A stretch of DNA of 64,000 nucleotides, from positions 3,079,002 through 3,143,001 of the forward strand of contig NZ_NKRE01000001.1 in the NCBI RefSeq assembly GCF_002705925.1. The letters run 5' to 3'. Source of the DNA: Mycobacterium ostraviense (GTDB lineage: Bacteria > Actinomycetota > Actinomycetes > Mycobacteriales > Mycobacteriaceae). Position numbers and translations under genes: made by a program. Numbering within the stretch: the stretch's first letter is position 1; each line of letters opens with the position of its first letter. The notes beneath the pieces were generated by a model. It was not told the origin of the DNA. It did not search any database and was given only the letters and a program-made list of their open reading frames with translations. Below are positions 17,154-25,076 of this stretch, one piece after another.

Positions 17154-17231
17154 GGGAAGGGAAAGCCGCCTCTCTTTGCCTCTCGTTTCCGGCTTCAGCC
17201 TTGGCGGCCCGGAGCACTAGGCTGGACAGCT

Positions 17232-18011
17232 GTGGAGCCGGTATACGGGACTATCATTCAGCTTGCCCGCTTGACCTGGCGCATCCAGGGTCTCCGGATC
17301 ACGGTCACCGGTGTGGAGAATGTACCGGCCAGCGGTGGCGCAGTCGTCGCGATCAACCACACCGGATACCTCGACTTCACCTTTGCAGGTTTGCCCGCTT
17401 ACCAGCAGGGCCTCGGGCGCAAGGTGCGGTTCATGGCCAAACAGGAAGTCTTCGACCACAAGGTCACCGGCCCGATCATGCGTCGCCTGCGGCACATCCC
17501 GGTGGACCGGCAGGAGGGGGCCGCGTCCTACGAGGCGGCGGTCCGGATGCTCAAGGATGGTGAGCTGGTTGGCGTCTATCCCGAGGCCACGATCAGCCGC
17601 AGCTTCGAGATCAAGGAATTCAAGTCGGGTGCCGCCCGGATGGCGGTCGAGGCCGGCGTGCCGATCGTTCCCCACATCGTGTGGGGCGCGCAACGGATCT
17701 GGACGAAGGGCCACCCCAAGAAGCTGTTGCGTCCGAAGGTGCCGATCGTGGTCGTCGTCGGCGAACCGATCGAACCGACACTGGGCACCGCCGAACTGAA
17801 CAGGTTGCTGCACTCGCGGATGCAGCATTTGCTGGAACGGGCGCAGAAACTATACGGACCACATCCGGCCGGTGAGTTCTGGGTACCGCACCGGCTGGGC
17901 GGCGGTGCACCATCGCTGGCTGAGGCGGCCCGGATGGACGCGCAGGAGGCGGCGGAGAAGGCGGCTCGCCGTGCGCAGCGCGGCAATCCGGCCGGAGCCG
18001 CGGAGCAGTGA
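17232..18011 (+). CDS. PlsC-type acyltransferase 1 of 3
   Basis: A 259-residue 1-acylglycerol-3-phosphate-acyltransferase-like protein corresponding to Rv3816c. The HX4D motif is NHTGYLD (42-48), with block III as YPEATISRS (about 116-124) and a further conserved PIVPHIVWGAQRIW. The C-terminus carries FWVPHRLGGGAPS, shared with the two genes downstream. The start is GTG. It probably esterifies a lysophospholipid or a similar acceptor on the inner face of the membrane. Three close paralogues lie in a row, three and 22 bases apart. Confidence 0.92.
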   Translation: MEPVYGTIIQLARLTWRIQGLRITVTGVENVPASGGAVVAINHTGYLDFTFAGLPAYQQGLGRKVRFMAKQEVFDHKVTGPIMRRLRHIPVDRQEGAASYEAAVRMLKDGELVGVYPEATISRSFEIKEFKSGAARMAVEAGVPIVPHIVWGAQRIWTKGHPKKLLRPKVPIVVVVGEPIEPTLGTAELNRLLHSRMQHLLERAQKLYGPHPAGEFWVPHRLGGGAPSLAEAARMDAQEAAEKAARRAQRGNPAGAAEQ

Positions 18012-18014
18012 CCG

Positions 18015-18770
18015 ATGGCCGAGCCCACCTATCGCACCCTGGAGATCCTGGCCAAGTTGCTGGTGCTGGCGACCGGAACCCGGATCACCTATCTCGGTGT
18101 GGAAAACGTGCCCGAAAGGGGCGGCGCCGTGGTCGCGATCAACCACACCAGCTATGTCGACTGGCTGCCGGCCGCGCTGGCCATGAATTGTCGGCGCCGC
18201 CGGATGAGATACATGATCAAGGCCGAGATGCAGCGGGTGAAGGTGGTCAATTTCTTGATCAAACGCACCCGGACTATCCCGGTGGACCGGGGTGCCGGCG
18301 CCGGCGCCTATGCGGTGGCGGTGCAGCGGCTTCGGGACGGGGAACTGGTCGGCGTCTATCCGGAGGCGACGATCAGCCGCAGCTTCGAGCTCAAAGAGTT
18401 CAAGTCCGGGGCCGCTCGGATGGCGCTGGAAGCCGACGTCCCGATTGTTCCCGTTATTGTTTGGGGTGCCCAGCGGATCTGGACTAAAGGCCATCCACGG
18501 CGCATTGGACGCACCAAAGTGCCGGTCATTGTGCAGGTGGGACCGCCGTTTCCGGCCCGCGGCAATATCGCGCAGACCGATGCTGCTCTGCGGGAGGCGA
18601 TGACCGGGCTGCTACACCAGGTCCAGCAGCGGTATCGGCATCCGCCCGGGGCGTACTGGGTGCCGCGCCGGCTCGGTGGCGGTGCGCCGACGCCGTTCGA
18701 GGCGGCTCAGTTGGAGGCTGACGAGGCGGCGGCGAAAGCCGCCAGCCGTGCACCGCATCAGTCGCGGTAG
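18015..18770 (+). CDS. PlsC-type acyltransferase 2 of 3
   Basis: A 251-residue paralogue corresponding to Rv3815c. It has NHTSYVDW as the HX4D motif and VYPEATISRSFELKEFKSGA as the phosphate-binding block, almost identical to copy 1. It differs mainly in the acceptor-side region (NCRRRRMRYMIKAEMQRVKV). It starts three bases after copy 1 ends, so the genes are in one operon. Different substrate preferences among the copies are likely but unproven. Confidence 0.92.
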   Translation: MAEPTYRTLEILAKLLVLATGTRITYLGVENVPERGGAVVAINHTSYVDWLPAALAMNCRRRRMRYMIKAEMQRVKVVNFLIKRTRTIPVDRGAGAGAYAVAVQRLRDGELVGVYPEATISRSFELKEFKSGAARMALEADVPIVPVIVWGAQRIWTKGHPRRIGRTKVPVIVQVGPPFPARGNIAQTDAALREAMTGLLHQVQQRYRHPPGAYWVPRRLGGGAPTPFEAAQLEADEAAAKAASRAPHQSR

Positions 18771-18792
18771 CGGTGGAAGGAGAACATAAGAA

Positions 18793-19647
18793 ATGGCCGA
18801 GCCATTTTTCCGGATGATGGAGTTTCTTGTCCCATCGATTGTCGCGGCCAACGGAAACAAGATCACCTATTACGGCCTGGAGAACATTCCTGAGCGTGGC
18901 GGCGCCTTAATCGTCCTCAACCACACCAGCTACGTGGACTGGATTCCCGCCTCGATCGCCGCCAAGCAGCGCAGGCGACGGTTGCGGTTCATGATCAAGG
19001 CCGAAATGCGGGAGGTGAAGGCGGTCAACTACGTGATCAAGCACGCCCAGCTGATTCCGGTGGACCGCTCCGAGGGCGCCAATGCCTATGCGGTGGCGGT
19101 GCAGCGGCTGCGCGAGGGCGAACTGGTCGGGTTGCACCCGGAGGCGACCATCAGCCGCAGCCTGGAACTGCGGGAGTTCAAGACCGGGGCGGCCCGGATG
19201 GCGCTGGAGGCGCAGGTGCCGATCGTTCCCATGATCGTCTGGGGTGCGCACCGGATTTGGCCCAAAGATCAACCAAAGGACTTGTTCCGCAACAAGGTTC
19301 CGATCACCGTGGCGGTTGGGCCGCCGTTGCGGCCCCAGGGCGACGCGGTGACGTTCAACGCCGCGCTGCGCCAAGCGATGGAGTCGATGCTGTATTGGGT
19401 GCAGGAGCAGTATCCGCATCCGCCGGGGGAGTACTGGGTGCCCCGGCGGCTCGGTGGCACCGCGCCGAGCCCGGAGGAGTCGCAGGCCTTCCGAATCGCC
19501 GAATTGGCTGAGCGAGCGCGAAAGCGTGAGCGGGCCCGCATGACATCGCCGAGTCGCAGCAGAATCGCTGAACTGGCCCAGCGAGCGCGCCGGCGCGGGC
19601 CCCACGGAGTGATCTCGCCCAGTCGCAGCAAAGGCGTACCGCACTGA
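18793..19647 (+). CDS. PlsC-type acyltransferase 3 of 3, with duplicated tail
   Basis: A 284-residue paralogue corresponding to Rv3814c, which I remember as about 261 residues. The active-site motifs are NHTSYVDW and LHPEATISRS. The start has a good ribosome site (GGAAGGAG). The extra length is a C-terminal tail of about 50 residues with an imperfect internal repeat: RIAELAERARKRERARMTSPSRS followed by RIAELAQRARRRGPHGVISPSRS. The tail is highly basic and may bind the membrane surface. The stop overlaps the start of the HAD gene in CTGA. Confidence 0.9.
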   Translation: MAEPFFRMMEFLVPSIVAANGNKITYYGLENIPERGGALIVLNHTSYVDWIPASIAAKQRRRRLRFMIKAEMREVKAVNYVIKHAQLIPVDRSEGANAYAVAVQRLREGELVGLHPEATISRSLELREFKTGAARMALEAQVPIVPMIVWGAHRIWPKDQPKDLFRNKVPITVAVGPPLRPQGDAVTFNAALRQAMESMLYWVQEQYPHPPGEYWVPRRLGGTAPSPEESQAFRIAELAERARKRERARMTSPSRSRIAELAQRARRRGPHGVISPSRSKGVPH

Positions 19648-20471
19648 CGACACCGCCGAGCCCGCCCGCGCTGATCGCGTGCGACGTCGACGGCACCCTG
19701 CTCGACGACGACGAAACCGTCACCGCGCGCACCCGCGCCGCGGTACGCGCCGCGGTCGCCGGCGGCGCGACGTTCATCCTGGCCACTGGCCGCCCGCCGC
19801 GTTGGGTGCGGCCGGTTGTCGACGCACTCGGTTTCGCGCCGATGGCGGTGTGCGCCAACGGCGCGGTCATCTATGACCCCGTCACCGACCGGGTGCTCTC
19901 GGCGCGCACCCTGTCCGTGGATGCGCTAGCCGCCCTGGCCGAGATCGCCCAACGGGTCATCCCCGGTGCCGGGTTGGCCGTCGAGCGGATCGGCGACCGT
20001 GCGCACGATACGGCGACCCCGCAGTTCGTCAGTTCGCCGGGCTACGAGCATGCCTGGCTGAACCCGGACCACACCGAGGTGTCGATCGAAGATCTGCTCA
20101 GCGCGCCCGCGATCAAGCTGCTGATCCGCAAGACCGGCGCCACCAGCGCGGAGATGGCGGCCGTGCTGGCCGAACATCTCGGGACCAAAGGTGAAATCAC
20201 CTATTCGACCAACAACGGGCTGGTCGAGGTCGTTCCGCTGGGCATCAGCAAGGCGACCGGTGTGGCAGAGATCGGCCGGCCGCTGGGAATTGCAGAGGCG
20301 AACGTGGTGGCTTTCGGTGACATGCCCAATGACGTGCCGATGCTGCTGCGGGCCGGCCTCGGGGTGGCGATGGGTAATGCCCATCCCGACGCGCGCGCCG
20401 CGGCCAACGAGGTCACCGCTGCCAACACCGACGACGGCGTCGCCCGGGTGCTGGAGCGCTGGTGGTCCTGA
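19644..20471 (+). CDS. HAD-superfamily (Cof-type) phosphatase with probable CTG start
   Basis: A 275-residue Cof/IIB-type HAD hydrolase corresponding to Rv3813c. Motif I is CDVDGTLLDDDET (about 13-25), motif II ATGRPP, and motif IV FGDMPNDVPML near residue 228. The first ATG, GTG or TTG in frame is at 19806, which would remove the catalytic DVDGT. The frame is open upstream to 19572 with no standard start. CTG at 19644 gives the family length, an overlap of four bases (CTGA) with the upstream stop, and an AAAGG site nine bases before it. A rare CTG start is therefore the best reading. The alternative is a sequencing change in a normal start codon. Confidence 0.85.
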   Translation: MTTPPSPPALIACDVDGTLLDDDETVTARTRAAVRAAVAGGATFILATGRPPRWVRPVVDALGFAPMAVCANGAVIYDPVTDRVLSARTLSVDALAALAEIAQRVIPGAGLAVERIGDRAHDTATPQFVSSPGYEHAWLNPDHTEVSIEDLLSAPAIKLLIRKTGATSAEMAAVLAEHLGTKGEITYSTNNGLVEVVPLGISKATGVAEIGRPLGIAEANVVAFGDMPNDVPMLLRAGLGVAMGNAHPDARAAANEVTAANTDDGVARVLERWWS

Positions 20472-20506
20472 TCCGGACGGCGCCGCTGATGTGGGAGACT
20501 GCCCGC

Positions 20507-20593
20507 GTGCCGGCGTACCAGCCTGATTCTCGCCCCCTGGGCAGGAAGTGTGTCGCCACGTCGGGCCAGTTACCCGGACCGGAGGAGAGCTAG
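20507..20593 (+). CDS. Possible 28-codon leader peptide
   Basis: A GTG at 20507 follows GGGAG by nine bases and opens a 28-codon frame (VPAYQPDSRPLGRKCV...). Its TAG at 20591-20593 shares a base with the GTG start of the next gene (TAGTG). The composition is unremarkable. The arrangement suggests a translationally coupled upstream frame, but it could be chance. Confidence 0.25.
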   Translation: MPAYQPDSRPLGRKCVATSGQLPGPEES

Positions 20594-21345
20594 TGGGGTC
20601 GCAACCAGACCCACCCGTCAGCGGCCGACCCGACGACGACCAGAGCGGGCTTGCCGGGCGGCGCGAGGATGCGCAACCGGCACCGGAGGAGGAGCCCGCC
20701 GGGGCTGCCGAGCGGTCCGACGAAACGCCGCCGGCGGCGGAGGTCGGATCGGAGCAGGACGAGCCCGACGAGACGCAACCGGCGCCGGACGTCGGATCGG
20801 AACAGGACACGCCCGCAAAGCGCCGGGCTGGCAGCATCCAGTTTCAGGACGCGGAAACGTCGCGGCCGCGTCCCCCGACGCCGGCCGAGCTGCGGGCGCG
20901 ATGGAAGTACGAGGACAAGCAGCGCGAGATCGAAGAGGCTCGGCTCGAGGCGAAGGCCAAGCGCGCCAAGCAGAAGCGTGTCCTGATGGGCGCCGCGGCC
21001 GGCGTCGGGGTGGTGGGTCTGGTGGCGGGCCTGGGGTACTGGTTGTTGACCCCGGAGCATGTCACCGCACAGTGCGTCCAGGACGACCCGAATGGCCAGC
21101 CGGTGATCGTTCCCGACAGCTACTGCACCGGCCATACCGCGGGTCTCAACGGCTTCTTCTTCTACGGCGGGCATCAGTACCGGTACTACTACGGCAGCTC
21201 CGGAACGGTCGGTCAACGCCCCAGCGGTGGCACCACGGTGGCGCCGAAGGGCGCCACGATCACCACCAAGTCCGGTACCACGATTTCGCGCGGCGGGCTC
21301 GGCGGCAGCGGCGGCAAGGGCGGCGGCGGGAGCAGCGGCTCGTGA
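20593..21345 (+). CDS. Membrane-anchored Gly-rich protein, YgiB/YjfM-like
   Basis: A 250-residue protein. Residues 1-100 are acidic and Pro-rich with a short direct repeat (VGSEQDEPDETQPAPD and VGSEQDTPA). Residues 103-128 form a charged helix rich in Lys, Arg and Glu. One membrane span follows (about 130-152). The outer part has two Cys (161 and 178), then aromatic YGGHQYRYYYGSSG and a tail of TTVAPKGATITTKSGTTISRGG ending in poly-Gly/Ser. That tail recalls E. coli YgiB/YjfM (DUF1190), which end in Thr-rich TVxRGGFG sequences; this is my own comparison. The GTG start has GGAGGAGAG just upstream. The stop overlaps the ATP-grasp gene (GTGA). Confidence 0.75.
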   Translation: MGSQPDPPVSGRPDDDQSGLAGRREDAQPAPEEEPAGAAERSDETPPAAEVGSEQDEPDETQPAPDVGSEQDTPAKRRAGSIQFQDAETSRPRPPTPAELRARWKYEDKQREIEEARLEAKAKRAKQKRVLMGAAAGVGVVGLVAGLGYWLLTPEHVTAQCVQDDPNGQPVIVPDSYCTGHTAGLNGFFFYGGHQYRYYYGSSGTVGQRPSGGTTVAPKGATITTKSGTTISRGGLGGSGGKGGGGSSGS

Positions 21346-22508
21346 AACGCGCCCGGACACAGCCACGTCCCGACTGGCGGTCCATCGTCGAATCGCAGGG
21401 CCTGGTGTACGGCACGCCCGCGCGCGATGTGGCCGGCGCCGACCGGCCGTACTGGGACGAGTCGGTGTACTACGAGTTCGACATGGACGAGATCCTGGCG
21501 CTGGAAGCCGATGTCGAACTGCTGCACTCGATGTGCCTGAACGCCGTCGAGCAGGTGGTGTTGATGGAGCGATACGCCGATTTCGGTCTGCCCGAATGGA
21601 GTTGGCCGTTTATCGCCGAATCCTGGCGGCGCTCCGATCCACATGTGTACGGGCGCTTCGACTTACGTTACGACGGTCGCCGGCCGGCGGTGCTGCTCGA
21701 ATACAACGCCGACACCCCGACCACACTGCTGGAGGCCGCAATCCTGCAGTGGTATTGGCTGAAGGACAAGTTCCCCGCCGACGACCAGTGGAACTCGTTG
21801 CACGAACAGCTCGTCGAGCGCTGGAAGGCGGTCGCTGATCTGTTGCCGGGCAACGAGCTGCACTTCACCTGGTCGGGCGTGGAAGCAACCGGCGAAGACC
21901 AGATCACGACGACGTACCTGCAGGAGACCGCGGCCGAAGCCGGTTTCCAGACCGTCGGCTTGATGATCGAGGACGTCGGCTGGGATGCCGCGCTGGAGCG
22001 ATTCGTCGATCTGGAAGAGGCGCCGATCGAGGCCATCTTCAAACTGCACCCGTGGGAATGGGTGCTCGATGACCAGTTCGGCAAACACGTGGTATCGAGC
22101 CTGCCGCAGACGATGTGGATCGAGCCGCTGTGGAAGGCGCTGTTATCCAACAAGGCGATCCTGGCGGTGTTGTGGGAGATGTATCCCGGGCACCCGAACC
22201 TGCTGCCGGCCTACATCGACGACCCGCACGAACTCACCGAATACGTTCGCAAACCCAAGCTGGGCCGCGAAGGCGCAAACATCACGATCGTCGGCGCCGG
22301 CATGGAGACCGCCACCGGCGGCGTCTACGGCGAAGAGGGCTTCGTCTACCAATTGCTGGATCCGCTACCGGAATTCGACGATATGCGTCCCGCGTTGGGG
22401 GCATGGATCGTTGGTGACTCGGCGGCCGGTCTCGGTATCCGTGAGACCGCCGGACTGGTCACCGACGACGGCGCGGCCTTTGTCCCACACCGAATTCCGC
22501 TGCAATGA
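21342..22508 (+). CDS. Glutathionylspermidine-synthase-like ATP-grasp ligase
   Basis: A 388-residue protein that matches the synthetase domain of glutathionylspermidine synthase and the E. coli YgiC/YjfC proteins in length and motifs: LLEYNADTPTTLLEAAILQW (118-137), KLHPWEWVLDDQFG (234-247), MWIEPLWKALLSNKAILAVL (258-277), WEMYPGHPNLLPA (278-290) and VRKPKLGREGANI (302-314). These are ATP-grasp and substrate-binding elements. The N-terminal CHAP amidase domain of E. coli Gss is absent. Such ligases join an amine or peptide to a carboxylate using ATP. Mycobacteria make mycothiol rather than glutathione, so glutathionylspermidine is an unlikely product. GTG start, overlapping the upstream stop by four bases. 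Confidence 0.88.
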   Translation: MKRARTQPRPDWRSIVESQGLVYGTPARDVAGADRPYWDESVYYEFDMDEILALEADVELLHSMCLNAVEQVVLMERYADFGLPEWSWPFIAESWRRSDPHVYGRFDLRYDGRRPAVLLEYNADTPTTLLEAAILQWYWLKDKFPADDQWNSLHEQLVERWKAVADLLPGNELHFTWSGVEATGEDQITTTYLQETAAEAGFQTVGLMIEDVGWDAALERFVDLEEAPIEAIFKLHPWEWVLDDQFGKHVVSSLPQTMWIEPLWKALLSNKAILAVLWEMYPGHPNLLPAYIDDPHELTEYVRKPKLGREGANITIVGAGMETATGGVYGEEGFVYQLLDPLPEFDDMRPALGAWIVGDSAAGLGIRETAGLVTDDGAAFVPHRIPLQ

Positions 22509-22561
22509 GCCATTCCGCTGAAATGAAACCTTTCCGCCATATGAAACGGAGCTGACCTTCG

Positions 22562-23017
22562 ATGACGACAACCATCCTGGCGCTGCATTCGGACTACTGG
22601 AGTTGGCTTGGGCGCGGGGTCGGCGCCGTCGTCTTGTACTCGATCCTCGGTCTGGTGCTGATGATCATCGGTTTCCACGCCATCGACTTCACCACCCCGG
22701 GACCGTTGCGCAAGATGGTCCGCGCCGGTAAGCCCAACGCCATCATCGTGGCCGCCGCCGGGATGGTGAGCATGGCGCTCATCGTGGTGCTGGCGATCTA
22801 TTCATCGTCGGGCAGGCTCGCCGAGGGACTGCTGGCGTCGGCGACCTTCGGCGTCGTCGGCATCGCCGCCCAGGTGGTGATGATGCGGATCGCGACCCTG
22901 GTCATCGGAATCGACATGGACACGTTGTTTCAGGCCGACGAATACAGCTACGAGTGTCTTATCGTGGCGGCGGCGCAGTTCGCGCTCGGCATCGTGGTGG
23001 CGGTGGCGATCCTGTGA
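22562..23017 (+). CDS. DUF350 integral membrane protein
   Basis: A 151-residue hydrophobic protein with four membrane segments at about 17-40, 59-80, 91-112 and 132-151. Small residues (Gly, Ala) are frequent in the helices. The FHAIDFTTPG sequence between segments 1 and 2 and the pattern of two repeated hairpins fit DUF350, the family of E. coli YjfL. That family regularly neighbours YgiC/YjfC-type ligases. It starts 53 bases after the ligase gene, with a weak GGAG site. Transport or a membrane scaffold are both possible roles. Confidence 0.85.
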   Translation: MTTTILALHSDYWSWLGRGVGAVVLYSILGLVLMIIGFHAIDFTTPGPLRKMVRAGKPNAIIVAAAGMVSMALIVVLAIYSSSGRLAEGLLASATFGVVGIAAQVVMMRIATLVIGIDMDTLFQADEYSYECLIVAAAQFALGIVVAVAIL

Positions 23018-23122
23018 CGTTCGCAAGCGATGCGGGGCGCTGGACCGCGTCGATCCGGTCACGCTGCCGCAGATCTCGGCGACAACCATTGTGGGCCCTA
23101 GAGCGTTACGGGGTAGTCTCTT

Positions 23123-25063
23123 TCACCATCTAGCCCGCAGCGATTTGGGTGCGACCGTGCAGCCTGCCAGCGAATCGGCGTCGATGGTGTGGGGCCGGTA
23201 CGCCAACCCGGGCAATCGGGCCGTCATCGCCGCGACGGGATCTTCGGGAATGGGGCCGGATAGGCCGGACAGAAAAGCCCACTCGTGCTCGTCGCTGCCG
23301 AAATAAACTACGGTGTCAAAGGTTTGGTGAAAGCGCCGCCAAGAACGGCGCAGCGACTCGTTGCGCCACAGTGTCGGGCAGCCGGCCTGGGACACGACGA
23401 CACGGCCGATTGCGCGGCATCGTCTGAGGAAGTCGGTGTCGTACAACCGGTTGTGCTGGGCGTGCCCGGTGTGCTCGTCGGGAAGATCGACCACGACGAC
23501 GTCGTAGCACTCGGTGGACCGCTCCACGAATTCCCTGCCGTCACAGTAATGTACCGTGATCGGGCCGAATCCTAGTTCGGCCCTGCGTAGTTCGTCCATC
23601 GGGTAGCCATAGGGCAGATGCTGCGCGCAGAGCCGAACGGCATCTCGATCGATGTCGACGTGATCGACATGTGTTGCCCCGGCTGCCACCGCCAGCTGAC
23701 ATACCACGCCTTCGCCGGAACCGATGACCAGTACTCGGTCGATCCGCTCCGCCAACAGCAGCGCCGGCACCAGCAACGCCTCGTGATACACCAGCTGGCT
23801 GACCTCGGTGCTCTGCCGTTCGCCGTCGCTGAACAACGCCACGCCCTGGGCTGTCTTGCCGATCAGCAGTTGCTGGAATGGGGTCCGTTCCTCACAGATG
23901 ACCTGGTGCAATTGCCAACGTCGGCTCAGCCCGGGCGCCAGCGGCTCGATGATCTCCCGGTCCGGTGAGCCGACACCGACCCCACCGACGAAATAGGTTG
24001 GCAGCGGCACAAATCCGTTGAACCCGACCGATGCGTAGCTCGCGGTGTAGGCCCCGGCGTCGTCGATCTGCACGCCGTCGCCGGGACGCAGCGTCACCGG
24101 AAGGGCGTAGCTGCGGTAGAGCACGTCGTCGCCGTCGCAGGTCGGTCCCGCGAGCACCGCATCGGCGACGGGGTCGCCGTCCCGGTCGGTCCTCAGGCGA
24201 TAACGGATGTACTCGTTCTCCGTCTCCGCAAGACCCTGGTAGCGACCGATGTCGAGGTACACCCAACGGTGACCATCGGTACCGGTTCGCACCGACACCA
24301 CCGCGGAGCTGATGACACCCGCTGAGCCCACGAGTGCGCGGCCGGGTTCGATCACCAGCCTGGGATGACGGGCGCCGAAATGACGTTCCAGCGCCGACCC
24401 GATGGTGTCGGCAACGGCGCTCAGTGGTGGTGCGTCGGTGGCATAGGCGATCGGGAAGCCGCCGCCGGCATTGACCGTCGTGAGGCCGTCGAACTCAGCG
24501 AATATGTCAGCGGCACAACGTATCCCGATCTCCCACGCGGCCGGGTCGAGCTGCTGGGAACCGACGTGAAAGCAGACGCCCTCGGGGCGCAAGCCCAGTT
24601 GCCGGGCATGTTCGAGCAGCCCGGCGGCCTCTGCGGGAGCGCAGCCGAACTTGTGGCCGAACGGCGTGACCGACGACGGAAACGCCGGAGCGATACGGCA
24701 TTCCACGCCGGATCCGGGGGCGTGCTCGGCGATTGCGGTCAGGTCCGCAACGGTGTCGAACGCGAACCGTCGCACCCCGTTTGCCGACGCCTGCGCCACC
24801 TCCGAGGGCTTCTTGACGGTGTTGCCGAATGTCAGTCGGTCACCATCGATCCCGGCGGAACGGCACGCGCGGATCTCGCCGACCGAAGCGACGTCGAATG
24901 CGGCCCCTTCGGCCGCGAGCAGCCGCAGGATGGGTTCGCTCGGGTTCGCCTTGACCGCGTAGCGGATCGAAGCGCCGGGCAGCGCGGCTTGCAGCGCCGC
25001 GAAATTGTCCCGCACCCGAGCCAGGTCGATCGTCAGATACGGCGTCTCGGGCACGAGACGCAA
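23123..25063 (-). CDS. Fused PLP decarboxylase and spermidine synthase
   Basis: A 646-residue two-domain protein. Residues 1 to about 380 are a fold III PLP decarboxylase of the ornithine/diaminopimelate type: YAVKANP puts the PLP lysine at 38, HVGSQ and NAGGGFP bind the cofactor, EPGRALVGSAG follows, and GPTCDGDDV near 307 carries the catalytic Cys. Residues from about 390 are a spermidine synthase: STEVSQLVYHEALL, the SAM-binding VLVIGSGEGVV near 440, HVDIDRDAV, and VVDLPDEHTG near 522 with the catalytic Asp. It could make a diamine and then add an aminopropyl group, needing decarboxylated SAM from elsewhere, as no speD is seen. It converges on the ligase operon and starts 13 bases after the amidase gene. 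Confidence 0.9.
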   Translation of the reverse strand: MRLVPETPYLTIDLARVRDNFAALQAALPGASIRYAVKANPSEPILRLLAAEGAAFDVASVGEIRACRSAGIDGDRLTFGNTVKKPSEVAQASANGVRRFAFDTVADLTAIAEHAPGSGVECRIAPAFPSSVTPFGHKFGCAPAEAAGLLEHARQLGLRPEGVCFHVGSQQLDPAAWEIGIRCAADIFAEFDGLTTVNAGGGFPIAYATDAPPLSAVADTIGSALERHFGARHPRLVIEPGRALVGSAGVISSAVVSVRTGTDGHRWVYLDIGRYQGLAETENEYIRYRLRTDRDGDPVADAVLAGPTCDGDDVLYRSYALPVTLRPGDGVQIDDAGAYTASYASVGFNGFVPLPTYFVGGVGVGSPDREIIEPLAPGLSRRWQLHQVICEERTPFQQLLIGKTAQGVALFSDGERQSTEVSQLVYHEALLVPALLLAERIDRVLVIGSGEGVVCQLAVAAGATHVDHVDIDRDAVRLCAQHLPYGYPMDELRRAELGFGPITVHYCDGREFVERSTECYDVVVVDLPDEHTGHAQHNRLYDTDFLRRCRAIGRVVVSQAGCPTLWRNESLRRSWRRFHQTFDTVVYFGSDEHEWAFLSGLSGPIPEDPVAAMTARLPGLAYRPHTIDADSLAGCTVAPKSLRARW

Positions 25064-25076
25064 GACTAACCGGACC

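Noticed and set aside
19572..19806. Frameshift or pseudogene at the start of the HAD phosphatase
   Set aside because: The frame is continuous from 19572 and all HAD motifs are intact; only a standard start codon is missing, which a CTG start explains.
20593..25063. Recent horizontal transfer of the polyamine-linked region
   Set aside because: Base composition and codon use look like the neighbours, and there are no integrase, tRNA or repeat boundaries.
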